This document shows positions 8,194 to 17,212 of a DNA stretch of 64,000 bases, one piece after another (the first letter of the stretch is position 1; each line of letters starts with the position of its first letter). The stretch is from Streptomyces cynarae (GTDB taxonomy: Bacteria > Actinomycetota > Actinomycetes > Streptomycetales > Streptomycetaceae). The notes beneath the pieces are model-generated. The model had not been told where the DNA came from and searched no databases. It was given only the letters and a program-made list of their open reading frames with translations. Position numbers and translations under genes: made by a program. The stretch is from NCBI RefSeq assembly GCF_025642135.1, contig NZ_CP106793.1, positions 3,083,001 to 3,147,000 on the forward strand. Reading direction: 5' to 3'.

Positions 8194-9533
8194 CACAGAG
8201 AAGGCTCCACCTCAACGCGTTCCTGATGAACACCGGTCACCACGAGGCCTCGTGGCGGCTCCCGGAGAGCGACCCCTACGCGCACGTCGCCCTCGCGCAC
8301 TACGTCGACCTGGCGCGGACCGCCGAGCGCGGCACCTTCGACTCCCTCTTCCTCGCCGACGGCCCCCAGCTGTGGAACAACCTCGCCCAGCGGCCGGCCG
8401 GTGCCCTGGAACCGCTCACCCTGCTGACCGCGCTGGCGACGGCCACCGAGCACATCGGCCTGATCGCCACCGCCTCCACGTCCTACAACTCCCCGTACAA
8501 CCTGGCCCGCAAGTTCGCCTCGCTGGACATCATCAGCGGGGGCCGGGCGGGCTGGAACATCGTCACCACCGCGGGCGCCGAGGCCGCGCGCAACTTCGGC
8601 CTGGACGCCGAGCCCGCACACGCCGAGCGCTACGCGCGCGCCGCCGAGTTCCTCGACGTGGCCCTCAAGCTCTGGGACAGCTGGGAGGACGACGCCATCG
8701 TCGCCGACGAGGCGACCGGAGTCTGGGGCGACGACAGCAAGATCCACCCGCCCCGGCACAAGGGTAGGTACTTCAGCGTCGCCGGCGCCCTCAACGTGCC
8801 GCGCACCCCGCAGGGTTACCCGCTGCTGGTGCAGGCGGGCTCCTCGGAGGACGGGAAGCGGTTCGCGGCACGGTACGCGGAGGCGGTGTTCACCGCCCAG
8901 CAGACCATCGAGGACGCGCAGGCCTTCTACGCCGACCTCAAGTCCCGCACCGAGCGGGCCGGACGCGACCCCGACCACATCAAGGTGCTGCCCGGCATCG
9001 TCCCCGTGCTCGGCTCGACCGAGGCCGAGGCCGGAGCCGCCGAGCAGCTCCTCGAGGACCACATCGTGTACGACCACGGGGTGGGCCGCCTGGAGAGCCT
9101 GCTGCACCTGGAGCCCGGGACCCTCGAGCTGGACGCCCTGCTCCCCGCCGATCTGCCGCCCGAGTCCGCCATCGAGGGCGCCAAGAGCCGCTACACGCTC
9201 GTCGTGGAGCTGGCCAGGCGCGAACGGCTGACCGTACGGCAGCTGATCGGGCGGCTCGGCGGCGGGCGCGGGCACCTGACCTTCGCGGGGACGCCCGAGC
9301 AGGTCGCCGACCAGATCGAGACATGGTTCACACAGGGAGCCGCCGACGGCTTCAACATCATGCCCGCGGTGCTGCCCTCCGGCCTGGAGGCGTTCGTCGA
9401 GCACGTCGTGCCGATCCTGCGCGCCCGCGGCCTGCTGCGCACGGAGTACGGCCCCCGCCAGACCCTGCGGGAGCGCTACGGCCTCCCCCGCCCCGCCAAC
9501 CAGTATCTGACCCCCGCACTCGCCACCGCCTGA
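8190..9533 (+). CDS. FMN-dependent monooxygenase (NtaA/SnaA/DszA family)
   Basis: 447-residue bacterial-luciferase-like enzyme. It should use FMNH2 from a separate reductase plus oxygen to oxidise a substrate, here probably cleaving a C-S bond of an imported organosulfur compound. Visible family features are LNAFLMNTGHHEASWRLPE at the N-terminus, TASTSYNSPYNLARKFASLD, SGGRAGWNIVTT and HKGRYFSVAGALNVPR. The subgroup is the larger NtaA/DszA type, not classical SsuD. No flavin reductase gene is adjacent, so the partner must be elsewhere. It begins at a GTG overlapping the ATPase stop and is followed 11 bases later by the dioxygenase. Confidence 0.9.
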   Translation: MTQRRLHLNAFLMNTGHHEASWRLPESDPYAHVALAHYVDLARTAERGTFDSLFLADGPQLWNNLAQRPAGALEPLTLLTALATATEHIGLIATASTSYNSPYNLARKFASLDIISGGRAGWNIVTTAGAEAARNFGLDAEPAHAERYARAAEFLDVALKLWDSWEDDAIVADEATGVWGDDSKIHPPRHKGRYFSVAGALNVPRTPQGYPLLVQAGSSEDGKRFAARYAEAVFTAQQTIEDAQAFYADLKSRTERAGRDPDHIKVLPGIVPVLGSTEAEAGAAEQLLEDHIVYDHGVGRLESLLHLEPGTLELDALLPADLPPESAIEGAKSRYTLVVELARRERLTVRQLIGRLGGGRGHLTFAGTPEQVADQIETWFTQGAADGFNIMPAVLPSGLEAFVEHVVPILRARGLLRTEYGPRQTLRERYGLPRPANQYLTPALATA

Positions 9534-9544
9534 AAGGACCCGCC

Positions 9545-10435
9545 ATGTCCATCGAGATCACCAAGGTCACCGCACGCATCGGCGCCCGGGTCTCCGGAGT
9601 CGACGTCACCAAGCCGCTCGACCAGGAGCAGGTCACCGCGATCCGCGAGGCCCTGAACGCCCACAAGGCACTCGTCTTCGACGCCGGGGACCTGGACGAC
9701 GAGGGCCAGCAGGCCTTCGCCCGCCGGCTGGGCGACCTCACCACCGCCCACCCGACGGTCGGCGCCGTCGAGGGCGCCCCGAACGTGCTGCCCGTGGACA
9801 GCGAGCGGGGCCGCGCCAACCACTGGCACACCGACGTCACCTTCGTCCTCAACCCGCCGCAGGCCAGCACCCTGCGCTCGATCACGATCCCGCCCTACGG
9901 CGGCGAGACCCTGATCGCCAACGCGGCGGCGGCCTACCGCGACCTGCCGGAGCCGCTGCGCCGCCTGGCCGACACCCTGTGGGCCGAGCACACCAACGAC
10001 TACGACTACGCGGTGCCGGAGGAGGAGATCGACGAGGAGAAGGCCGCCCAGCGCGCCCAGTTCACCTCGATCAAGTACCGCACCGCCCACCCCGTCGTCC
10101 GCGTCCATCCGCTGACCGGGGAGCGCGGGCTGTTCATCGGCGGCTTCGCGCAGCGGATCGTGGGCCTGTCGGCCGGCGAGTCCCGCAAGATCCTGGAGCT
10201 GCTCCAGGCGTACGTCACCCGCCCGGAGAACATCCTGCGCCACCGCTGGGCCCGGAACGAGCTGGTGCTCTTCGACAACCGGATCACCCAGCACTACGCC
10301 GTCGACAACTACGACGGGCAGCCGCGCCGGCTGCACCGGGTGACCGTCGCCGGTGACGTCCCGGTCGGCATCGAGGGCAAGGAGAGCTACTCGATCGAGG
10401 GCGACGCCTCGCACTACACGCCGGTCGCCGCGTAA
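9545..10435 (+). CDS. TauD/TfdA-family Fe(II)/2-oxoglutarate dioxygenase
   Basis: 296 residues. These enzymes hydroxylate the carbon next to a sulfonate or sulfate ester so that sulfite or sulfate leaves. The iron-binding HxD is in HWHTDVTF (about residues 94-101) and the distal His in ITQHYAVDNY (about 247-256). The Arg that binds 2-oxoglutarate is in QPRRLHRV. AAAGGA lies about 7 bases before the ATG. It is the last gene of the organosulfur operon, ahead of a perfect hairpin at 10473-10510. Substrate (taurine, alkylsulfate or alkylsulfonate) is not determined. Confidence 0.92.
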   Translation: MSIEITKVTARIGARVSGVDVTKPLDQEQVTAIREALNAHKALVFDAGDLDDEGQQAFARRLGDLTTAHPTVGAVEGAPNVLPVDSERGRANHWHTDVTFVLNPPQASTLRSITIPPYGGETLIANAAAAYRDLPEPLRRLADTLWAEHTNDYDYAVPEEEIDEEKAAQRAQFTSIKYRTAHPVVRVHPLTGERGLFIGGFAQRIVGLSAGESRKILELLQAYVTRPENILRHRWARNELVLFDNRITQHYAVDNYDGQPRRLHRVTVAGDVPVGIEGKESYSIEGDASHYTPVAA

Positions 10436-10472
10436 TCGGCAGGTCACCCGGCGTACATCCGGCGTCCGGATA

Positions 10473-10510
10473 GTGGGCAGCCTCTCCGTCCCACCGGAGA
10501 GGCTGCCCAC
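10473..10510 (+). terminator. Terminator of the organosulfur operon
   Basis: Perfect 15-bp stem (10473-10487 with 10496-10510), 8-base loop, then a TTTT at 10520-10523. It lies 38 bases after the dioxygenase stop and 46 before the next start. Confidence 0.8.
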
Positions 10511-10555
10511 ACTGTGGGCGTTTTGCCCCTCTCACGTACGGGACGAGCCGCGCCC

Positions 10556-11932
10556 ATGCCCAGCACCACCGTCGAGACGCCGCCGACCGACGACGTCTCC
10601 CTCTCCCACGGCCTCAAGCAACGCCATCTGTCGATGATCGCCCTCGGCGGGGTGATCGGCGCCGGCCTGTTCGTCGGGTCCGGCGCGGGCATCGCCGCCG
10701 CCGGGCCGTCGATCGTGATCGCGTACGCCGTCTCCGGTCTCCTCGTCATGCTGGTGATGCGGATGCTCGGCGAGATGTCGGCCGCACATCCGTCGTCGGG
10801 CTCCTTCTCCGCGCACGCCGAGCGGGCCATCGGCCCCTGGGCGGGCTTCACCGCGGGCTGGTCGTTCTGGGTGCTGCTGTGCACGGCGGTGGGCCTGGAG
10901 GGCATCGGCGCCGCGAAGATCGTCACCGGCTGGCTGCCCGGCACCCCGGAATGGGCGTGGGTGGCGCTGTTCATGGTGGTCTTCTGCGGGGCCAACCTGG
11001 CCGCCGTGAAGAACTTCGGCGAGTTCGAGTTCTGGTTCGCCGCGCTGAAGGTCGGCGCGATCACCCTGTTCCTGGTGCTCGGCGTGCTGGCGATCGCGGG
11101 CGTACTGCCCGGCACCGACTCACCCGGCGCCTCGCACCTGACCGACTTCCTGCCGCACGGCAGCGAGGGCCTGGTCATCGGCCTGCTCGCGTCGGTGTTC
11201 GCGTACGGCGGCCTGGAGACCGTCACCATCGCGGCGGCCGAGTCGCAGGACCCGGTCAGGGGTGTGGCGAGCGCGGTGCGTACGGCGATGTGGCGCATCG
11301 CGGTGTTCTACGTCGGCTCGATGGCGGTCATCGTCACGCTGGTCCCGTGGAACGCGAAGGAGGTCGTCGAGAAGGGCCCGTACGTGGCCGCCCTCGACCA
11401 CCTGGGCATTCCGGGCGCCGGGCAGCTGATGAACGTGGTGGTGCTGGTCGCGCTGCTGTCCGCGATGAACGCCAACATCTACGGCTCCTCGCGCATCGCG
11501 TACTCGCTGGTGGAGCGCGGCCAGGGCCCGAAGGCGCTGGGCAGGGTCTTCGGCGGCGTCCCGCGGATCGCGGTGCTGGCGTCCTCGGTCTTCGGGTTCG
11601 TGTGCGTGGTGCTGAGCTACTGGCGGCCGGACGACGTCTTCCCCTGGCTGCTGAACATGATCGGCGCGGTGATCCTGGTCGTCTGGGTCTTCATCGCGGT
11701 CTCGCAGCTGCGCCTGCGCCGTCGCCTGGAGCGGGAGACGCCCGGCAAGCTGGTCGTGCGGATGTGGGCGTTCCCCGTGCTGACGTGGCTCGCGCTGGCC
11801 GGCATGGCGGCGATCTTCGTGCTGATGGCGCGACAGCCCGACACCCGTGTTCAGCTGTACTCGACGGGCGGGATGACCCTGTTCCTGGCGGCCGTCGGCT
11901 ACGCCTGGCAGCGGGCGCGCGCCGAACGCTGA
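10556..11932 (+). CDS. Amino-acid permease (APC superfamily), paralogue of the first gene
   Basis: 458 residues with about twelve membrane helices. It shares with the gene at 238 the blocks RHLSMIALGGVIGAGLFVGS, MRMLGEMSAAHPSSGSFSAHAERAIG and GEFEFWFAALKVGAI. The ATG at 10556 is preferred because a GTG at 10514 would add 14 residues and sits just past the terminator stem. No good ribosome site is visible. It is a single-gene unit closed by a hairpin at 11937-11958. The two permeases flanking the organosulfur genes could import related amino acids, but nothing in the sequence shows the substrates. Confidence 0.92.
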   Translation: MPSTTVETPPTDDVSLSHGLKQRHLSMIALGGVIGAGLFVGSGAGIAAAGPSIVIAYAVSGLLVMLVMRMLGEMSAAHPSSGSFSAHAERAIGPWAGFTAGWSFWVLLCTAVGLEGIGAAKIVTGWLPGTPEWAWVALFMVVFCGANLAAVKNFGEFEFWFAALKVGAITLFLVLGVLAIAGVLPGTDSPGASHLTDFLPHGSEGLVIGLLASVFAYGGLETVTIAAAESQDPVRGVASAVRTAMWRIAVFYVGSMAVIVTLVPWNAKEVVEKGPYVAALDHLGIPGAGQLMNVVVLVALLSAMNANIYGSSRIAYSLVERGQGPKALGRVFGGVPRIAVLASSVFGFVCVVLSYWRPDDVFPWLLNMIGAVILVVWVFIAVSQLRLRRRLERETPGKLVVRMWAFPVLTWLALAGMAAIFVLMARQPDTRVQLYSTGGMTLFLAAVGYAWQRARAER

Positions 11933-11936
11933 CGCC

Positions 11937-11958
11937 GGGACCGCCGCGTGGCGGTCCC
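11937..11958 (+). terminator. Terminator after second permease
   Basis: Perfect 9-bp stem GGGACCGCC/GGCGGTCCC with a GCGT loop, starting four bases after the stop and followed by CTCCTCTTT. Confidence 0.75.
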
Positions 11959-12065
11959 GCGCGCTCCTCTTTCCGTCGCACGTGGGATTGACGGTCCGCC
12001 ACCTCGGGATCACCCTCGGTCGACAAGCCGTTCCCACGAGGGGACGGGGACGGGAAGGGGAGCCG

Positions 12066-13067
12066 ATGGAGTCGACCGACCCGGTACGTGTGGCGGCCGC
12101 GGGTGACCGCTTCGTCGTGCCGTCGCTGATCACGGCGGCCATACACCACGAGATGGACGAACATCCCTGCGAAGTACGGGAGTTGGCGCTCGCGGAGGGC
12201 GCGGGCGACGCCGAGGAGGAGCTGATCAAGGCGCTGGCGGACGCCGAGGTCCTCGTCACCCGCGGCGGTCCGGTCACCGAGCGGGTGCTGGCCGCCGCAC
12301 CGGAGCTGCGGCTGGTGGTGGTGTGCCGGGGCGGCCCGGTGAACGTCGACCTCGATGCGGCCAAGGCACATGGCGTCCGCGTCTGCCGTGCGCCCGGCGG
12401 CGAGGCGGCGGCCACCGCCGAGTTCACGCTCGGCCTGATGCTGGCCGCGCTGCGCCGCATCCCGGAGGCCCACGCCTTCCTGACCCGGCAAGGGGGGTGG
12501 CAGGGCCCCGCGTCCCCTACGTACGAGCACGCCGGCCCGGAGCTGGAGGACCTGCCGGTGGGCCTGATCGGTCACGGCGCGGTGGGCAGCCGGGTCGCGC
12601 GGGCGCTGTGCGCGTTCGGGGCACGGGTGATGGTCTACGACCCGTATGTGCGCGGCGAGGTGCACGGGCTGCGGATCGGCTCGCTCGACGACCTCCTGCG
12701 CCGCTCCCGGGTGATCACCCTGCACGCCCCGCTCACCTCCGGCACCCGGGGCCTGATCGGGGCCCGGGAGCTGGCCGTGCTGCCGCGCGGCGCGGTGGTG
12801 GTGAACGCGGCGGACGGGGAGCTGCTGGACGAGGACGCGCTGTGCGACGCCCTGGAGAGCGGGCAGCTGTCGGCAGCGGCCCTCGACACGTACGCGCACG
12901 AGCCGCTGCCGCCGGACTCCCGGCTCCTCGCTCTGGCACCACGGCTGGTGCTGACCCCGCGCCTCGGCGGGTCGAGCCGTGCGGCGGCCGAGAAGGCGGC
13001 CGGGATCGCGGCGGAGGAGGTGGGCCGCTGGGTGCGCGGGGAGCCCCCGGCGCACTCCCTGGCGTGA
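12066..13067 (+). CDS. D-2-hydroxyacid dehydrogenase-like protein lacking two catalytic residues
   Basis: 333 residues with the fold of phosphoglycerate/glycerate dehydrogenases. The NAD-binding motif GHGAVG is intact (about residues 175-180), as is the substrate-loop CRGGPVN. In this family the catalytic Arg sits in N-x-x-R-G and the catalytic His in TPH. Here those positions read NAADGELLDE (Asp250) and TPRLGG (Arg299), while the catalytic Glu is kept (HEPL, Glu279). It may therefore bind NAD and a ligand without normal turnover. ATG 12066 follows AAGGGGAG. It is followed 23 bases later by a zinc-ribbon gene, probably in one transcript. Confidence 0.85.
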   Translation: MESTDPVRVAAAGDRFVVPSLITAAIHHEMDEHPCEVRELALAEGAGDAEEELIKALADAEVLVTRGGPVTERVLAAAPELRLVVVCRGGPVNVDLDAAKAHGVRVCRAPGGEAAATAEFTLGLMLAALRRIPEAHAFLTRQGGWQGPASPTYEHAGPELEDLPVGLIGHGAVGSRVARALCAFGARVMVYDPYVRGEVHGLRIGSLDDLLRRSRVITLHAPLTSGTRGLIGARELAVLPRGAVVVNAADGELLDEDALCDALESGQLSAAALDTYAHEPLPPDSRLLALAPRLVLTPRLGGSSRAAAEKAAGIAAEEVGRWVRGEPPAHSLA

Positions 13068-13090
13068 TCGGGCACTACGAGGAGACAGCC

Positions 13091-13321
13091 ATGACCTACC
13101 GGGCATACCGGCGGTGTCCCAACTGCGGGGACACCATGCAGGACTTCCGGGAGCTGGAGGGGGACGCGGAGAAGGCGGCGGCCGAGGAGGTCCTCCGGCC
13201 GGTCCTGGAGGGCCATCCCTTCGTCGCGAAGGACTACCACCGCTGCGCCCGCCCCGGCTGCCGGCGCATCCAGCGCAAGGACCACTGGAGGACGGGGGCG
13301 ACGTTGCCGGAGGAGTCCTAG
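13091..13321 (+). CDS. Small zinc-ribbon protein
   Basis: 76 residues, unknown function. Two Cys pairs, RCPNCG near residue 9 and CARPGC near residue 54, can bind one zinc ion. The intervening segment is acidic and helical (ELEGDAEKAAAEEVLRPVLEG). GAGGAGAC precedes the ATG. It is coupled in position to the degenerate dehydrogenase gene 23 bases upstream. Confidence 0.75.
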   Translation: MTYRAYRRCPNCGDTMQDFRELEGDAEKAAAEEVLRPVLEGHPFVAKDYHRCARPGCRRIQRKDHWRTGATLPEES

Positions 13322-13349
13322 TGCCCCGACAGGCACGGGACACGGGAAA

Positions 13350-13380
13350 GGGCGCCGCACCGGCCATGGCTGCGGCGCCC
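13350..13380. terminator. Terminator between convergent genes
   Basis: Perfect 10-bp stem GGGCGCCGCA/TGCGGCGCCC with an 11-base loop. It can serve both the zinc-ribbon gene and the convergent DsbA-fold gene. Confidence 0.65.
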
Positions 13381-13417
13381 TGGTCCACGCTGCCTCAGCG
13401 GCACCCGGCGGTGAGGA

Positions 13418-14092
13418 CTACAGGTTGCTGAAGTCCGGCCCCTTCGTCCGCGTCCGCTTGATCTCGTAGAAGCCCGGCACCGACGCGACCGCCAGCGTCC
13501 CGTCCCAGAGCCTCGCCGCCTCCTCGCCCTTCGGCGCCGGAGTCACCACCGGTCCGAAGAAGGCGATCTGCTCCCCGTCCGGGCCCGGCACCGCGATCAC
13601 CGGCGTGCCCACCTCCTGGCCCACCTTCTCGATGCCCTCCTTGTGCGAGGCCCGCAGCTCCGCCTCGAACTCGAAGTCCTCCTGCTCGGCGTAGTCGATC
13701 AGGTCGGCGGGCAGACCGACCTCCTGAAGCGCCGCCGCGATCGCCTCGAGCGTCGGCCCCTCGCCCTGGTTGTGGAAGCGCGTGCCGAGCGCGGTGTACA
13801 GCGGTCCGAGGACGTCCGCACCGTGCTTCTGCCACGCCGCCGTCACCACCCGCACCGGCTTCCACGCCTTGGTCGCCAGCATCTCCCGGTACTCCTCGGG
13901 CAGCTGGTCAAGCTTGTCCTCGTTCAGCACGGCCAGGCTCATGATGTGCCAGCGCACCTCGATGTCCCGGACCTTCTCCACCTCCAGCACCCAGCGGGAG
14001 GTCATCCAGGCCCAGGGGCACAGCGGGTCGAACCAGAAGTCGACGGGGGTCTTGCCGGAAGCGGTCGCGGTCTCGGTCTCGGTCTCGGACAT
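13418..14092 (-). CDS. DsbA-fold oxidoreductase, Rv2466c-type mycothiol-linked family (CPWA active site)
   Basis: 224 residues, thioredoxin-fold with helical insertion, cytoplasmic. Strong resemblance to the mycobacterial mycothiol-dependent nitroreductase Rv2466c: VDFWFDPLCPW, SRWVLEVEKVRDIEV, MSLAVLNE, LGPLYTALGTRFHNQG, FFGPVVTPAPKGEEA and the C-terminal IKRTRTKGP. The active site, CPWC in Rv2466c, is CPWA here (codons TGC CCC TGG GCC), so only one Cys is available and the chemistry would have to use mycothiol as the second thiol. It is divergent from the first pepN. Confidence 0.88.
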   Translation of the reverse strand: MSETETETATASGKTPVDFWFDPLCPWAWMTSRWVLEVEKVRDIEVRWHIMSLAVLNEDKLDQLPEEYREMLATKAWKPVRVVTAAWQKHGADVLGPLYTALGTRFHNQGEGPTLEAIAAALQEVGLPADLIDYAEQEDFEFEAELRASHKEGIEKVGQEVGTPVIAVPGPDGEQIAFFGPVVTPAPKGEEAARLWDGTLAVASVPGFYEIKRTRTKGPDFSNL

Positions 14093-14254
14093 GGCTCTCC
14101 TCGGAAACGTGGACGTTCAACCGGCGACAACCGGCGCACCGCCCGCGTCATTCCCTCACGCGTGCCTGTCGTACTCCCTGCTGCCCCAGGTCAGGGGCGC
14201 ATGGCAGGATCGGTCCTGTCCGTGCCACCCAGCAGCCGCCAAGGAGTGCCGCCC

Positions 14255-16864
14255 GTGCCCGGTGAGAACCTGTCCCGCGACGAGGCCCAGGAGAGGGCCG
14301 CCCTGCTGTCCGTCGACGGGTACGACGTGTCGCTCGACCTGCGCTCCGCCGTGGGCGAGGCACCCGGCGGCGCGGACGAGCAGCGTACCTTCCGCTCGGT
14401 CACCACGATCCGCTTCCGCTGCGCCGAGCCGGGCGCGGCCGGCTTCGCCGACCTGATCGCCCCGAGCGTCACCGCGGTGTCCCTCAACGGCAAGGACCTC
14501 GACCCCGGCGAGGTCTTCGACGGCACCCGCGTCCTGCTGGAGGACCTGGCCGTCGAGAACGAGCTGGTGGTCGACGCCCAGTGCGCCTACTCCCGCACCG
14601 GTGAGGGCCTGCACCGCTTCGTCGACCCGGAGGACGGCGAGGTCTACCTGTACACCCAGTACGAGCCCGCCGACGCCCGCCGCGTCTTCGCGAACTTCGA
14701 GCAGCCCGACCTCAAGGCCCCCTTCCGCTTCGAGGTCCGCGCCCCCGAGGGCTGGACGGTGTGGAGCAACGGCGTCGGCGAGAAGCACGACGGGGTGTGG
14801 CGGTTCGCGGAGACCAAGCCGATCTCGACGTACATCACCTGCGTCGTGGCGGGCCCGTACCACTACGTCACCGACACCTACACCCGCACCCTCGACGACG
14901 GCACGACCCTCGAGATCCCGCTCGGCGCGATGTGCCGCAAGGGTCTGGCCCGGCACTTCGACGCGGACGACGTCTTCCTGATCACCAAGCAGGGCCTGGA
15001 CTTCTTCCACGACCACTTCGACTATCCGTACCCGTTCGGCAAGTACGACCAGGCGTTCGTGCCCGAGTACAACCTCGGCGCCATGGAGAACCCGGGGCTC
15101 GTGACCTTCACCGAGGAGTTCGTCTTCCGCGGCAAGGTCACCCAGGCGTCCTACGAGCGCCGGGCCAATGTGATCCTGCACGAGATGGCCCACATGTGGT
15201 TCGGCGACCTGGTGACCATGGCCTGGTGGGACGACCTGTGGCTGAAGGAGTCCTTCGCGGACTTCATGGGCTCGTTCTCACTGGTGGAGGCGACCCGGTT
15301 CACGAGCGGCTGGATCACCTTCGCCAACAACCGCAAGGCGTGGGCGTACCGCGCCGACCAGCTGCCCTCCACACACCCGATCACGGCGGACATCCGCGAC
15401 CTCCAGGACGCGAAGCTCAACTTCGACGGCATCACCTACGCCAAGGGCGCGTCCGTACTGAAGCAGCTGGTTGCGTACGTCGGGCGGGAGGCGTTCCTGG
15501 AGGGCGCGCGCCGCTACTTCAAGCGGAACGCGTACGGCAACACGCGCCTGACCGACCTGCTGTCGGTGCTGGAGGAGACGAGCGGCCGGGACATGGCGTC
15601 CTGGGCGCGCTCCTGGCTCCAGACGGCGGGCGTCAACTCCCTGACTCCGCAGGTGCTGCTGGGTGAGGACGGGCGGATCGCGGAGCTGTCGGTGCTCCAG
15701 GAGGCCGCGGGCCCTGCCCATCAGCCGGCTCCGCCGACGGGCATCCATGAGCTGCGGCCGCACCGGGTGGCGGTCGGCCTGTACCGCACCGAGGGCGGTG
15801 CGCTCGTGCGGTACGCGCGCGCCGAGGTGGACGTGCACGGTCCGCGGACGGTCGTCGGTGAACTGGCGGGGGCCGGGGCGCCGGAGCTGGTCCTGGTCAA
15901 CGACGACGACCTCACCTACTGCAAGATCCGCTTCGACGACACCTCGCTGGAGACCCTGAAGGACCGTCTCGGCGACATCACCGACCCGCTGGCCCGCGCC
16001 CTGTGCTGGTCGGCGCTGTGGAACCTGACCCGGGACGCTCTGCTGCCGGCGCGGGACTTCGTCGACCTGGTGCTGCGGTTCGCCGGCCGGGAGTCCGACA
16101 TCGGCGTGCTGCAGATGCTGCACACCTGGGCCGACTCGGCGCTGACGCACTACGCGGCGCCCGCGTGGCGGGAGACGGGCGGGCGGCTGCTCTCCGAGGG
16201 CGCGCTGCGCGAGCTGCGGCAGGCCGAGCCGGGCAGCCAGCACCAGCTGACCTGGGCGCGCTTCTTCGCGGCGGTGGCGTCCCAGGAGGCCGATCTGCGG
16301 CTGCTGCGGGGGCTGCTGGACGGCACGGACAAGATCGACGGGCTGGACGTGGACCAGGAGCTGCGCTGGGCGTTCCTGCGGCCGCTGGCGGCGCACGGGG
16401 CCGCCGACGAGTCGGTGCTCGCCGCCGAGCTGGCCCGCGACGACACGGCCTCCGGCAAGCGCCACCAGGTCCGCTGCCTGGCCTCGCGCCCCTCGGCCGC
16501 GGTCAAGGCGCAGGCGTGGGCGCAGGTCGTCGAGTCCGACACGCTGTCGAACGCGCTCGTCGAGGCGACCATCGCGGGTTTTGTGCAGCCCTCCCAGCGG
16601 GAGCTGCTCGCGCCGTACGCGGAGAAGTACTTCGCGGCGATCGGACGGGTGTGGGCGGAGCGGTCCATCCAGATCGGGATGCATGTGGTCAGGGGCCTGT
16701 TCCCGGCGTTGCAGGACTCGCCGGGGACGCTGGAGGCGACGGACGCGTGGCTCGCCGCGCACGAGGACGCCCCGCCGGCGCTGCGACGGCTGGTGCTGGA
16801 GGCGCGCGACGACCTGGCGCGCGTCCTGCGGGGGCAGGCCTGCGACGCGGCGGCGGCCGGCTGA
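14255..16864 (+). CDS. pepN: Aminopeptidase N (M1 family), copy 1
   Basis: 869-residue zinc metallopeptidase that removes N-terminal residues from peptides, in the cytoplasm. The substrate N-terminus site GAMEN lies near residue 280. The zinc site HEMAHMWFGDL with the third ligand Glu 18 residues after the second His (WLKESFAD) lies near 312-336. The usual ERAP1-type C-terminal helical domain follows. The GTG start has AAGGAG eight bases upstream. It is a divergent paralogue of the gene at 26101. It differs in having WWDDLWLKES where copy 2 has the usual WWNDLWLNES. It is followed by a 37-bp tandem repeat. Confidence 0.94.
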   Translation: MPGENLSRDEAQERAALLSVDGYDVSLDLRSAVGEAPGGADEQRTFRSVTTIRFRCAEPGAAGFADLIAPSVTAVSLNGKDLDPGEVFDGTRVLLEDLAVENELVVDAQCAYSRTGEGLHRFVDPEDGEVYLYTQYEPADARRVFANFEQPDLKAPFRFEVRAPEGWTVWSNGVGEKHDGVWRFAETKPISTYITCVVAGPYHYVTDTYTRTLDDGTTLEIPLGAMCRKGLARHFDADDVFLITKQGLDFFHDHFDYPYPFGKYDQAFVPEYNLGAMENPGLVTFTEEFVFRGKVTQASYERRANVILHEMAHMWFGDLVTMAWWDDLWLKESFADFMGSFSLVEATRFTSGWITFANNRKAWAYRADQLPSTHPITADIRDLQDAKLNFDGITYAKGASVLKQLVAYVGREAFLEGARRYFKRNAYGNTRLTDLLSVLEETSGRDMASWARSWLQTAGVNSLTPQVLLGEDGRIAELSVLQEAAGPAHQPAPPTGIHELRPHRVAVGLYRTEGGALVRYARAEVDVHGPRTVVGELAGAGAPELVLVNDDDLTYCKIRFDDTSLETLKDRLGDITDPLARALCWSALWNLTRDALLPARDFVDLVLRFAGRESDIGVLQMLHTWADSALTHYAAPAWRETGGRLLSEGALRELRQAEPGSQHQLTWARFFAAVASQEADLRLLRGLLDGTDKIDGLDVDQELRWAFLRPLAAHGAADESVLAAELARDDTASGKRHQVRCLASRPSAAVKAQAWAQVVESDTLSNALVEATIAGFVQPSQRELLAPYAEKYFAAIGRVWAERSIQIGMHVVRGLFPALQDSPGTLEATDAWLAAHEDAPPALRRLVLEARDDLARVLRGQACDAAAAG

Positions 16865-16889
16865 CGCCGGGGGACGGCGGTTGGCGGGC

Positions 16890-17030
16890 GGCCCGCCGGC
16901 ACCGGGGACGGTGGTGGACGAACGGGCGGCTCGCCGGGCCGGGGACTGTGGTTGACGAACAGGCGGCTCGCCGGGCCGGGGACTGTGGTTGACGAACAGG
17001 CGGCTCGCCGGGCCGGGGACTGTGGTTGAC
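16890..17030. repeat. 37-bp direct tandem repeat, about four copies
   Basis: Units start at 16928, 16965 and 17002 (the last truncated at about 17030) and are identical in their shared length; a diverged 38-bp copy covers 16890-16927. Each holds GGCTCGCCGGGCC and GTGGTTGACGAACAGG. There are no spacers. The rest of 16865-17212 shows no gene. The near-perfect identity means recent slippage or an assembly-sensitive tract. Confidence 0.9.
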
Positions 17031-17212
17031 AGGCGCGGCGGGACGACGGTGACGAAATACGAGTATCGGAACCCGTAACCTGCCGCGTCCCCCGTCCGGA
17101 CCAGCCTCTTTCGGCAGTCGAACGCACGTACTTTAGCGCCGTGTTGTCCGCATTTGTCGACAGGCGTGTAACAGCGGTTAGAGGGTGCACCGGGGGCGGG
17201 AAACCCGGGATC

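Noticed and set aside
16890..17030. CRISPR array
   Set aside because: Direct tandem copies with no spacers and no cas genes nearby.
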